Assembly: GCA_944390355.1 (NCBI GenBank)
Contig: CALXPT010000013.1
Span: forward strand, 1 to 47,995
Direction of reading: 5' to 3'
From: an uncultured Alphaproteobacteria bacterium
Lineage (GTDB): Bacteria; Pseudomonadota; Alphaproteobacteria; RF32; CAG-239
Length of the DNA: 47,995 bases
The notes under the pieces were generated by a model. It was not told the origin of the DNA. It made no database searches and saw nothing but the letters and a program-made list of their open reading frames with translations. This document shows, piece by piece, positions 26,887 to 34,485 of this stretch. The position numbers were made by a program, and so were the translations under genes. The first letter of the stretch is position 1; every line of letters begins with the position of its first letter.

Positions 26887-27510
26887 ATGAAGATTATAAT
26901 CGCCGAAGACCATGCTTTGTTTCGCGAAGCCTTAAAGTCGCTGATTTTATCCATTGAACCCGCCGCACAAATTATTGAAACGTCAACCTACAAGCAAACG
27001 CAAGACAAAATAACCCAAATGTTAGCGGTTGATTATGTTATATTGGACTTAGCCTTGCCGGATGAGCATTGGGAGCGGGGCTTAAAGCAGTTGCTGACCC
27101 AAAATGCGCATATCAAAATAATTGTTATTTCTGCTTATGAAGATATCTTGATAATGAGGCGAGTGTGCGATTACGGTGTAGTCGGCTATATTCCGAAATC
27201 GGTAGATTCCAAAATACTATCAAGTGCTCTGCGTTTAATTTTGGCCGGTGGAACTTATATGCCGATTCAAGTAGCCTCTGCGCGGCACGATGAAATTTTT
27301 GCCCCTCAAAATAATTCCAATGGGCTGACTCGCCGTCAAAATGAGGTTTTGCATTTGGTCGCAGAGGGCAAATCCAACAAGCAGATAGCCTATGAAATGG
27401 GCGTTTCCGAGGCTACGGTAAAACTTCATATTAATGCACTTTTGCGTTCACTTGGCGTAACCAATCGGACGCAAGCCGTCATCACAGCCCAAAGAAACGG
27501 TTTTATTTGA
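26887..27510 (+). CDS. LuxR/NarL-type response regulator
   Basis: 207 residues from the ATG at 26887, with GGAG just upstream (a TTG 12 nt earlier is less likely). Receiver domain 1-120: the acidic pair is in IIIAEDHALFREA, the phosphoacceptor Asp in VDYVILDLALPDE (about 55), then VISAYED and the Lys in YIPKSVDSK. The C-terminal GerE helix-turn-helix is LTRRQNEVLHLVAEGKSNKQ and VSEATVKLHINALLRSLGV. No histidine kinase is adjacent. It stands directly upstream of the flagellar cluster, so control of motility genes is possible, though sigma-54 promoters normally need a different activator type. Confidence 0.9.
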   Translation: MKIIIAEDHALFREALKSLILSIEPAAQIIETSTYKQTQDKITQMLAVDYVILDLALPDEHWERGLKQLLTQNAHIKIIVISAYEDILIMRRVCDYGVVGYIPKSVDSKILSSALRLILAGGTYMPIQVASARHDEIFAPQNNSNGLTRRQNEVLHLVAEGKSNKQIAYEMGVSEATVKLHINALLRSLGVTNRTQAVITAQRNGFI

Positions 27511-27546
27511 GCAAATTTTTTTAGTATCCATACCTCAAAAAAAAAG

Positions 27547-27578
27547 AGCAGTGTTTTCATTCGGACGCTGTTTTTTTT
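27547..27578 (+). terminator. Rho-independent terminator after the response regulator gene
   Basis: An imperfect stem GCAGTGT/ACGCTGT with G-T pairs is followed by eight T and then ATGCG. Confidence 0.65.
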
Positions 27579-27593
27579 ATGCGTAAAAAATTT

Positions 27594-27610
27594 TTGGCAC
27601 GCATTTTGCA
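27594..27610 (+). promoter_or_regulatory. Sigma-54 (RpoN) promoter of flgF operon
   Basis: TTGGCACG-CATT-TTGCA: the -24 GG (27596-27597) and -12 GC (27608-27609) are separated by exactly 10 nt, a full match to the consensus. It lies 44 nt before the flgF ATG. Confidence 0.85.
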
Positions 27611-27653
27611 TTGTGATTAACAAATCGTTAATTATCCGCAAAAGGGGAATGAA

Positions 27654-28400
27654 ATGGATAATACAAATTACATAGCTTTATCTCGCCAAATGGCGTTGTG
27701 GAAGCAAATGGATTTGGTGTCAAACAATATGGCCAATATGAACACAGCCGGCTACAAAGGGGATGATGCTGTTTTCACGTCATATTTGGCAGACACACGG
27801 GGCGGTGCAGCAGATATAGTCGGTAATCCGCTCTATTTCACAATGGACTATGCTTCGTATAAAGATTTTTCGGAAGGAATGATAGCCCATACCGGTAATA
27901 AGTTTGATGTTGCAATACAAGGCAATGCGTTTTTCTCGGTAGACACACCGCAAGGAGAACTCTATACGAAGAAAGGTCAGTTTACGCTGAATTCGGACGG
28001 CGCAATTTCAACCATCGACGGTTTTCCGATATTATCCGAAAACGGCACGCCTTTTTTCATTGCGCCGGAAGAGACCCAGTTAATAATCACCGAAACGGGA
28101 GAAGTAATGACCGAAAACGGGAGCTTGGGTCGGATAAAAATGGCAACATTTGCCGACAATCAGCTGCTTTCGAAAGTAGGGGATACGATGTTTGCAATGA
28201 AAGAAGGAAACACGGCGGAGTTCAACACCGGCAACTACAAATTGGTGCAAGGTTCGATTGAAAAATCAAACGTCAACGGCGTTAACGAGATGACTAAATT
28301 GATAAAAGTTCAACGCGCCTACGAATATGTGCAGCAAATGATAGACACCGAGCACGAGCGGTTGTCAAACACCATACAAGCTTACGCACAATTGGCATAA
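27654..28400 (+). CDS. flgF: FlgF, proximal rod protein
   Basis: 248 residues. The N-terminal rod motif is ALSRQMALWKQMDLVSNNMA then NMNTAGYKG, and the C-terminal flg_bbr motif is GSIEKSNVNGVNEMTKLIKV followed by QRAYEYVQQMI. FlgF forms part of the proximal rod of the flagellar basal body and is exported by the flagellar type III apparatus, without a signal peptide. AAGGGGAATGAA precedes the ATG. First gene of flgF-flgG-flgA-flgH, downstream of a sigma-54 promoter. Confidence 0.93.
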   Translation: MDNTNYIALSRQMALWKQMDLVSNNMANMNTAGYKGDDAVFTSYLADTRGGAADIVGNPLYFTMDYASYKDFSEGMIAHTGNKFDVAIQGNAFFSVDTPQGELYTKKGQFTLNSDGAISTIDGFPILSENGTPFFIAPEETQLIITETGEVMTENGSLGRIKMATFADNQLLSKVGDTMFAMKEGNTAEFNTGNYKLVQGSIEKSNVNGVNEMTKLIKVQRAYEYVQQMIDTEHERLSNTIQAYAQLA

Positions 28401-28426
28401 AGAATTTAGAATAAAGGGGAAAACAA

Positions 28427-29215
28427 ATGAGATCATTAAATATAGGCGCAACGGGAATGCTGGCTCAGCAAACCAACGTCGATGTAATATCTAACAATAT
28501 CGCGAATATGAACACCACCGCCTACACCAAACGCCGTGCAGAGTTTAACGATTTGCTTTATCAAAACATCATCCGCCCCGGCTCAGCCTCAACGGCCGAC
28601 CAAAACATAGTGCCGGCTGGATTGCAGTTAGGCACGGGTGTCAGAACGGCAGCGGTATATCGTATAACCGACGGCGGAGCTTTGACAAATACCAACAACG
28701 CACTTGATTTAGCGATTAAGGGCAGGGGCTATTTTCAAATAGAGTTGCCGGAGGGCAAAGGAACGGCTTATACCAGAGACGGCGCATTCCAACGTAACGG
28801 CGACGGCACTTTGGTAACGCACGACGGTTATGTTGTCCAACCGGAAATCACGATTCCCGAAGACGCAGTAGAGGTTTATGTTAATGCCTCGGGTGAAGTC
28901 TGGGTCAAACAAGACGGACAAACAGACGAGCTGAATGTCGGCCAGTTAGAGTTGGCAACCTTTGTGAACGAGGCCGGATTAGAAGCAATAGGTCAAAACT
29001 TATTTATCCAAACCGAAGCCTCCGGCGACCCCGTGGTAGATAATCCGGATACCGAAGGATTTGGCTCAATCCAGTCAGGATACTTGGAAACATCAAATGT
29101 TAACGCGGTTTCCGAGATTACGGAATTAGTTTCGGCACAACGTGCATACGAATTAAATTCAAAAATAATCACCACCTCGGACCAAATGTTATCAACCATT
29201 AACCAAATGAAGTAA
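28427..29215 (+). CDS. flgG: FlgG, distal rod protein
   Basis: 262 residues, the typical FlgG size. N-terminus MRSLNIGATGMLAQQTNVDV and ISNNIANMNTTAYTKRRAEF; C-terminal QSGYLETSNVNAVSEITELV and SAQRAYELNSKII. It forms the distal rod that crosses the periplasm inside the P and L rings. It starts 26 nt after flgF with a GGGGA ribosome site, in the same transcript. Confidence 0.96.
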   Translation: MRSLNIGATGMLAQQTNVDVISNNIANMNTTAYTKRRAEFNDLLYQNIIRPGSASTADQNIVPAGLQLGTGVRTAAVYRITDGGALTNTNNALDLAIKGRGYFQIELPEGKGTAYTRDGAFQRNGDGTLVTHDGYVVQPEITIPEDAVEVYVNASGEVWVKQDGQTDELNVGQLELATFVNEAGLEAIGQNLFIQTEASGDPVVDNPDTEGFGSIQSGYLETSNVNAVSEITELVSAQRAYELNSKIITTSDQMLSTINQMK

Positions 29216-29220
29216 TTTTG

Positions 29221-29928
29221 ATGCGGCGTATATTTTACATATTAGCATTTTTCATAAGCTTGGGTCTGATTAGTCCGGCAATATCTGCCGACCGGATAAC
29301 CGAAGACGATATCATTAAGGCATTGAAAGAGGAGTTTTTGAATCAAGGCGTTGAAGAGGCTTTGGACATAGAGTTGTTCGGAGGACAAACAACATTTTTG
29401 CAGGAAGATGATGCTTCGTTCAAGGTTATGATATCAAAATTAAAATATTCGGATGAAGATGATAAGTTTACGGCGCGAGCAGATATATTTGCCTCGGGGA
29501 AAGCAATCGGAGGGACGGATTTGATAGGCAAATTTTACCGCTTGGAAGAAATTTCGGTTCCCAACCGAAATATAAACAGAGGCGAGATAATCTCGGCGTC
29601 GGATTTGCAAAGTAAATTATATCGCAGCAGCAAAATAAAAGAAGTTAATATCACCGATAAGAATAAAATAATCGGGCAAGAGGCCAAACGCCTTCTCAAA
29701 AAGGGCAAATTGATACAGCAAAGTGAAATAGGCCCGAAGATGCTGATACACAAGGGAGATAAGATTACGGCGGTTTACACATCTGGTCATATGCAAATAA
29801 CCGCAAAGGCCGAGGCCTTATCGGACGGAGGCAAGGGAGAGAGAATAGAAGTCGTCAATACCAAGAGCGGCAAAACCTTCACGGCAGAGGTTATAGATAA
29901 TTCGACCGTTAGTGTCGACGTTCAATAG
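29221..29928 (+). CDS. flgA: FlgA, P-ring assembly chaperone
   Basis: 235 residues from the ATG at 29221. Signal peptide MRRIFYILAFFISLGLISPAISA. The SAF domain in the second half carries the typical VPNRNINRGEIISASDLQSK, GQEAKRLLKKGKLIQQSEI and the end VVNTKSGKTFTAEVIDNSTV. FlgA binds FlgI in the periplasm and guides P-ring formation around the rod. Placed between flgG and flgH, 5 nt after flgG, as in other alphaproteobacteria. Confidence 0.9.
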   Translation: MRRIFYILAFFISLGLISPAISADRITEDDIIKALKEEFLNQGVEEALDIELFGGQTTFLQEDDASFKVMISKLKYSDEDDKFTARADIFASGKAIGGTDLIGKFYRLEEISVPNRNINRGEIISASDLQSKLYRSSKIKEVNITDKNKIIGQEAKRLLKKGKLIQQSEIGPKMLIHKGDKITAVYTSGHMQITAKAEALSDGGKGERIEVVNTKSGKTFTAEVIDNSTVSVDVQ

Positions 29929-29945
29929 AAAGGGGAGCTATTGTA

Positions 29946-30701
29946 ATGAAAACGTTTTATAAAAATATAGTAATGGGATTGGTATTAAGCACAATGTTAA
30001 CTGGGTGCAACACATGGTCGAGACTAACCTCAATCGGCAAGGAGCCGGAGTTAGCCCCGATAGAAAATCCGACCACCCAACCGAACTATCAACCGGTTTC
30101 ATTGCCGATGCCTCCGGTTGCAGACAGTCTTCCGGATGGAGCCAATTCGCTGTGGAAGCGCGGTTCATCGGGATTTTTCAAAGACCAAAGAGCATCAAAA
30201 GTCGGAGATATCATAACGGTCAACATTTCAGCCAAAGATGCGGCCACGTTAAAGAACAAAACTGAGCAAACGCGAGACACGAACTCAGATACGGTAAATG
30301 TCGGAAGCTTTTTTGGATATGAATCTTATGCCAAAGATTATCTTCCCGATGCGGTAGATGCAGGAAATTTAGTCAATGTAACCTCCGACCACGATATTTC
30401 GGGCGAGGGTAAAATCGACCGTTCGGAGAATATCAACATGACGATGGCAGCAATCGTAACCCAAGTATTGCCGAACGGCAATTTAGTAATAGAGGGTTCG
30501 CAAGAGATTCGCGTAAACTACGAACTCCGACAGTTAACGGTAAGAGGAGTGATTCGCCGTGCGGATATCACTTCGGATAATACAATAGATTCTGCGAAGA
30601 TAGCAGAATTAAGAGTATCCTATGGCGGCAAAGGCGTCATATCGGATGTACAAGAACCGAGATACGGACGACAGTTAATAGACATTTTATCGCCGTTCTA
30701 G
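29946..30701 (+). CDS. flgH: FlgH, L-ring lipoprotein
   Basis: 251 residues. Lipobox LSTMLTGC (Cys about 19), then NSLWKRGSSGFFKDQRASKV with GDIITVNISAKDAATLKN, and later VLPNGNLVIEGSQEIRVNYE and RGVIRRADITSDNT. The end YGRQLIDILSPF is the usual one. FlgH forms the outer-membrane L ring. GAAAGGGGAG lies 6 nt before the ATG. Last gene of this operon. Confidence 0.95.
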   Translation: MKTFYKNIVMGLVLSTMLTGCNTWSRLTSIGKEPELAPIENPTTQPNYQPVSLPMPPVADSLPDGANSLWKRGSSGFFKDQRASKVGDIITVNISAKDAATLKNKTEQTRDTNSDTVNVGSFFGYESYAKDYLPDAVDAGNLVNVTSDHDISGEGKIDRSENINMTMAAIVTQVLPNGNLVIEGSQEIRVNYELRQLTVRGVIRRADITSDNTIDSAKIAELRVSYGGKGVISDVQEPRYGRQLIDILSPF

Positions 30702-30774
30702 GTTTAATGACAAGTTCCCCTTATTATTATGTATCAGAAAAAAGAAAAAATATCCCCATTTTTTCTTGAACCGG

Positions 30775-30818
30775 AAAGCCTGTCCAATTTTCCCCTAATA
30801 GCCGGACAGGCTTTTTTT
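30775..30818 (+). terminator. Rho-independent terminator after flgH
   Basis: The 11-bp stem AAAGCCTGTCC/GGACAGGCTTT with an 18-nt loop leads into a T run. It closes flgFGAH before the separately started flaF gene. Confidence 0.85.
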
Positions 30819-30942
30819 ATTTCTGTGAATAATAAATTAATTGTCTTTAATTAATTGTTTAGAAGTATATTGTAATAATGAAGACGGTACAAAACCGGAC
30901 TATCGGTATTATAAATTTTTTTATAAATTGAAGGAAGCTACA

Positions 30943-31605
30943 ATGAAAAAAAATACGAACCAGGTTAGCAATGCTGAAGAAGAGGCTTCAATCATGCTCT
31001 CTCATGCTGTTTCTTTGTCCCAAGCATCAAATAACGGAACAGATAGAGAGAAGATACAAGCCCTTGACAGTAACTTGAAACTATGGGTTGAGATAGAAAC
31101 AACATTGAAAAATGCAAAGAATTTGCTTCCCCAAGAGATTAAAGACAACTTGCTCAAACTCTCAAAGTTTGTTGAGAGATTAACCTTGTCCAAAGGTATA
31201 AACATGAGCAAGAGCGACTATGATACATTAGTAAACATAAATATGCAAATTTCGGAAGGTTTGGTTCAGGCCGTCCGCAATTCATTAGCTAGAGAAGAAG
31301 CGTTTTCACTTTTGAAATGTGCAATAGATTTGTCATCGGCAAAAGAGAATAAAAACGCGACGGATTTAGTTAATGCGTTAGACAACAATATGAAACTGTG
31401 GGTGTATATAAAGACCTTGGCGTCATCGGATAAAAACGAACTTCCGCAGGCCACCCGTAGCAATCTGATTAAATTGGCAGATTATGTTTCAAAGAAGACG
31501 ATTGAGGTTGGTAAGAACATCCATAATATTAATGACAAAACATTGGATTCGATGATAGTAACCAACTTGCAAATATCAGAAGGTTTGATGAGCAATCGAA
31601 AATAG
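30943..31605 (+). CDS. flaF: FlaF-family flagellin regulator with two tandem FlaF domains
   Basis: 220 residues from the ATG at 30943 (GGAAG upstream); an earlier in-frame ATG at 30841 has no ribosome site. Two copies of the same ~100-residue domain are seen. Copy 1 is at about 10-113: ALDSNLKLWVEIETTLKNAK, LPQEIKDNLLKLSKFVERLT, VNINMQISEGL. Copy 2 is at about 118-220: ALDNNMKLWVYIKTLASSDK, LPQATRSNLIKLADYVSKKT, VTNLQISEGL. These are the hallmark segments of FlaF, which in Caulobacter helps flagellin translation and secretion in balance with FlbT. Known FlaF proteins are single-domain (~120 residues), so this is an internal duplication. No flbT or flagellin gene is in the window. Confidence 0.85.
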   Translation: MKKNTNQVSNAEEEASIMLSHAVSLSQASNNGTDREKIQALDSNLKLWVEIETTLKNAKNLLPQEIKDNLLKLSKFVERLTLSKGINMSKSDYDTLVNINMQISEGLVQAVRNSLAREEAFSLLKCAIDLSSAKENKNATDLVNALDNNMKLWVYIKTLASSDKNELPQATRSNLIKLADYVSKKTIEVGKNIHNINDKTLDSMIVTNLQISEGLMSNRK

Positions 31606-31626
31606 TTCATAGAAAGATGAATAGAG

Positions 31627-31655
31627 AAACGCTTCGGAAACGGAGCGTTTTTTTT
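31627..31655 (+). terminator. Rho-independent terminator after flaF
   Basis: The stem AACGCTTC/GGAGCGTT (one mismatch) is followed by eight T. The cassette remnant begins 3 nt after it. Confidence 0.85.
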
Positions 31656-31657
31656 GA

Positions 31658-31746
31658 TTTTTTTATGCAAAAGAATTCGTTCAGTCCTAGCTTTTTAGGA
31701 ATGGTGCGCATAAAAAAACAGCGGGGAGCAATCCTCGCTGTTTTTT
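31658..31746 (+). repeat. Cassette remnant: left and right cassette ends fused
   Basis: 31658-31680 is the cassette left end (TTATGCAAAAGAATTCGT, with the G found in cassette C rather than the C of A and B). It joins directly to 31681-31746, which is the right end of cassette C: CAGTCCTAGCTTTTTAGG, then AATGGTGCGCATAAAA and the hairpin terminator. Promoter, both genes and most of the variable region are missing. The junction falls on TTCGT, present at both ends of an intact cassette, which fits a short-homology deletion (one base differs from the simplest product). Confidence 0.8.
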
Positions 31747-31770
31747 CGTTAATCCTGCAAAGAAAGGACG

Positions 31771-32409
31771 CTATTGCATGTTAATCAGCTTGATTTCCAC
31801 GCGGCGGTTTTGCTCTCTTCCGGCAGCGGTAGAGTTGCTGGCAATCGGATTAGACGAGCCATAACCGGCGGAAGCGATGCGCGTTGAAGCCACGCCTTTC
31901 ATAATCAAGTAATTGGCTACGGCATCGGCTCTTTCGTTAGAAAGTTTTTTGTTCAAAGCAGCCGTGCCGGTGTTGTCGGTGTAGCCGGCAACATTAACAT
32001 AAGTCTTGTTATATTCATTTAAGACTTTGGCAATGGAATCAAGCACGGGTTTGAAAGAAGACTTAACGATAGATTCGTTGGAATCAAAAGTAATATTCCC
32101 CGGCATAATGAGATAAATTTGGTTATCAACCACCTGAACTTGAACGCCGGTATTTAAGAGTTCCTGACGCAACTTTTGGGCTTGCAAATCCATATACCCA
32201 CCGGTAGCCGCTCCGCCGACAGCGCCGATTCCGGCCCCAATCAAAGCACCTTTTTTGCCCCCGACCAAAGCGCCGATTCCAGCCCCGGCCGCAGCACCGA
32301 TTCCGGTCCCCCAAGCGGTTTTGGCAACTTTAGATTCGCCGGTATAAGGATCAGTTGCGCAAGCGGCCAAAAAAGAAACAGCCACCAAGCTCAAAATAGT
32401 TTTTTTCAT
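31771..32409 (-). CDS. OmpA-family lipoprotein with glycine-zipper (YiaD-like)
   Basis: 212 residues. Signal and lipobox VSFLAAC (Cys about 17). A glycine-zipper membrane segment (about 32-70: GTGIGAAAGAGIGALVGG, GALIGAGIGAVGGAATGG) precedes the C-terminal OmpA domain (about 100-212: NITFDSNESIVKSSFKPVLD, VAGYTDNTGTAALNKKLSNE, RADAVANYLIMKGV, REQNRRVEIKL), which binds peptidoglycan. The protein probably links the outer membrane to the wall. It is divergent from flgI and ends next to the terminator in the cassette remnant. Confidence 0.92.
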   Translation of the reverse strand: MKKTILSLVAVSFLAACATDPYTGESKVAKTAWGTGIGAAAGAGIGALVGGKKGALIGAGIGAVGGAATGGYMDLQAQKLRQELLNTGVQVQVVDNQIYLIMPGNITFDSNESIVKSSFKPVLDSIAKVLNEYNKTYVNVAGYTDNTGTAALNKKLSNERADAVANYLIMKGVASTRIASAGYGSSNPIASNSTAAGREQNRRVEIKLINMQ

Positions 32410-32487
32410 AATTCTACTCCCTAAAAATTAAAACTAAAAAACTGTGGTAATAATGCCAAAGATTCCAATAAAAGACAATACAAATTT

Positions 32488-32504
32488 TTGGCATGCTTTT
32501 TGCA
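32488..32504 (+). promoter_or_regulatory. Sigma-54 (RpoN) promoter of flgI operon
   Basis: TTGGCATG-CTTT-TTGCA: GG at 32490-32491 and GC at 32502-32503 with 10 nt between, matching consensus except one base. It lies 46 nt before the chosen flgI start. Confidence 0.8.
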
Positions 32505-32549
32505 TATTAACGAATAAGAAGATTGTACGAACAATTAGGAAATATGGTT

Positions 32550-33674
32550 ATGAAAACGGGGAAAATAACAAAAATCATAGCAATAGGGGTGCTGAGCCTT
32601 TGGGGAATGCTCCTGCCTACGGAGGCCTATTCGACCTCTCGAATAAAAGATATTGCGGATTTTGAAGGTATAAGAGACAACCAGCTTGTCGGCTATGGCA
32701 TGGTTGTTGGCTTAAACGGTACCGGCGACAACATCAAGTCAATAAACTTTGCCAAAGAAGGTTTAATGAGTTTATTGGATAATGTCGGTATCAATTCCCG
32801 TGATGGCCAGATAAAATCCAAGAACATAGCCGCCGTTATGGTAACGGCAAACTTGCCGGCCTTTGGTCGTCAGGGAAGCCGGATAGACGTAACGGTCAGT
32901 GCATTGGGAGATGCCAAGAGTTTGCAGGGTGGCACGTTGATTGCAACCCCGCTTTTTGGTGCCAACGGAGAGGTTTATGCCGTAGCGCAAGGTCAAATTG
33001 CCGTAGGAGGTTTCAACGCCTCGGGAAATAACCAAAGCGTAACCAAAGGCGTGCCAACATCGGGACGTATTGCTAACGGCGCAATTATAGAAAACGAAGT
33101 TGATTTTTCCTTAAACGAAATGAAAAACATCCGCTTAGCCTTAAGAAATCCTGATTTCACGACCTCGAGAAGAGTGGCAGCGGCAATAAATGCCTTGTTG
33201 GGTGAAGATATAGCCAAATCAATTGACCCGTCAACCATAACGGTAGAAATTCCGGCTTTGTATAAAAATGATATAGCCGGTTTGATGACCAAAATTGAAC
33301 AGCTCCAAGTCCAGCCCGACCAAATTGCCCGCGTGGTAATAGATGAAAATTCGGGAATAGTCGTGATAGGAAAAGATGTCAAAATCAATAAGCTGGCGAT
33401 AGCCCAAGGGAGCTTAACGATTAAGATTTCGGAGATTCCGTTTGTATCACAGCCAATACCTTTCGGACAAGGAGAGACAATAGTAGATACCATGACGGAT
33501 ATTAATGTTGAAGAGGGCAACGAAAGCAAATTAAGCATCTTGGAAACAGGGGTAAATTTGCAAGAGTTGGTAAATGGTCTAAATGCTTTAGGCGTTAGCC
33601 CGCGTGATTTAATCAGCATATTGCAGGCGGTAAAAGCCAGCGGTGCGCTGCAAGCCGAAATAGAGGTGATTTAA
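32550..33674 (+). CDS. flgI: FlgI, P-ring protein
   Basis: 374 residues from the ATG at 32550, chosen because AGGA lies 9 nt upstream and a signal peptide starts there (MKTGKITKIIAIGVLSLWGM then LLPTEA). SRIKDIADFEGIRDNQLVGY, GMVVGLNGTGDN, AAVMVTANLPAFGRQGSRID, VTVSALGDAKSLQGGTLIAT and the C-terminal LVNGLNALGVSPRDLISILQ are diagnostic. It forms the periplasmic P ring around the rod. First gene of flgI-flgJ-flgN-like-flgK-flgL. Confidence 0.96.
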   Translation: MKTGKITKIIAIGVLSLWGMLLPTEAYSTSRIKDIADFEGIRDNQLVGYGMVVGLNGTGDNIKSINFAKEGLMSLLDNVGINSRDGQIKSKNIAAVMVTANLPAFGRQGSRIDVTVSALGDAKSLQGGTLIATPLFGANGEVYAVAQGQIAVGGFNASGNNQSVTKGVPTSGRIANGAIIENEVDFSLNEMKNIRLALRNPDFTTSRRVAAAINALLGEDIAKSIDPSTITVEIPALYKNDIAGLMTKIEQLQVQPDQIARVVIDENSGIVVIGKDVKINKLAIAQGSLTIKISEIPFVSQPIPFGQGETIVDTMTDINVEEGNESKLSILETGVNLQELVNGLNALGVSPRDLISILQAVKASGALQAEIEVI

Positions 33675-33675
33675 G

Positions 33676-34017
33676 ATGGAAATGCTCTCTCAGACATATA
33701 TGCCCATGGTAGCAACGGCCGCAGCAGATTTTTCGGCAGAGAATTTAAAACACGCCCAAAATCAGGAAGAAGCCAAGGCCGCCGCTCAAGATTTTGAAGC
33801 CTTTTTCCTAACGCGCATGTGCGAAAGCATGTTTGAAGGTATTTCAACAGAAGGCGCATTTGGCGGGGGACATGCGGAAAAAATATACCGCTCCATGCTG
33901 TTTAACGAATACGGCAAGATAATGGCCAAGAGCGGAACGGTAGGAATTGCAGATAATGTGATGAACGCCATATTACAAATGCAAGAAGCGCAAAGTACAA
34001 CCACAGAGGAGGCCTGA
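33676..34017 (+). CDS. flgJ: FlgJ-type rod-binding protein (N-terminal domain only)
   Basis: 113 residues. AAQDFEAFFLTRMCESMFEG (about 35-54) and FGGGHAEKIYRSMLFNEYGK are the rod-binding signature. The muramidase domain of E. coli FlgJ is absent, as is usual in alphaproteobacteria, so peptidoglycan is cut by another enzyme. The start is 1 nt after the flgI stop, and the next gene begins 1 nt after its own stop, implying tight translational coupling. Confidence 0.88.
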   Translation: MEMLSQTYMPMVATAAADFSAENLKHAQNQEEAKAAAQDFEAFFLTRMCESMFEGISTEGAFGGGHAEKIYRSMLFNEYGKIMAKSGTVGIADNVMNAILQMQEAQSTTTEEA

Positions 34018-34018
34018 T

Positions 34019-34474
34019 ATGGAAAACCAAATTTCAATCGCCGAACTTGAAGCCAAAGCCCAAGATTATTGTGAAATAGTCAACGGATTTTCGAGCCTTT
34101 TGGAAGATGAGAATCAGGCATTGCGAGATTATGATACGCAAAAAGTCGGCACGCTTTTGGACGAGAAAGCCAAAATGGTTGGAGCTTATCGAGCGATAGT
34201 CGGCTTTTTCATGAAGAATCAGAGTCAAATACAAGAGTTGAATGAAGAATTGCGAGGCCGCATGAAAGAAATTTCCGCCCGCTTGGATTCTCTCATGAAA
34301 GAAAACGATACCTTGCTGAAAGCCAAGATGCAAACAAGCCAAACCGTAATGGATGCATTTGTTGACATTGCCAAGAAGGTTCGGGATTCGAATTCGACCT
34401 CATACGGTTCGCAAGGCAAATATTCGCAGGTAGACAATACCCAAAGCGCAATAGCGATTAACAAAACATTATAG
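34019..34474 (+). CDS. FlgN-like export chaperone for hook-associated proteins
   Basis: 151 residues, nearly all helical. A long N-terminal coiled region (IAELEAKAQDYCEIVNGFSS, EDENQALRDYDTQKVGTLLD) and a polar C-terminal tail (about 120-151) give the size and layout of FlgN, the chaperone that delivers FlgK and FlgL to the export gate. Sequence similarity alone is weak. The call rests mainly on its position just before flgK and flgL with AGAGGAGG upstream. Confidence 0.7.
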   Translation: MENQISIAELEAKAQDYCEIVNGFSSLLEDENQALRDYDTQKVGTLLDEKAKMVGAYRAIVGFFMKNQSQIQELNEELRGRMKEISARLDSLMKENDTLLKAKMQTSQTVMDAFVDIAKKVRDSNSTSYGSQGKYSQVDNTQSAIAINKTL

Positions 34475-34485
34475 GAGATAGTGTC

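Noticed and set aside
31658..31746. The short cassette-end sequence as a possible DGR template repeat
   Set aside because: It carries only the last ~18 nt of the variable region and none of the 25 diversified codons, so it cannot be a template. A deletion scar fits better.
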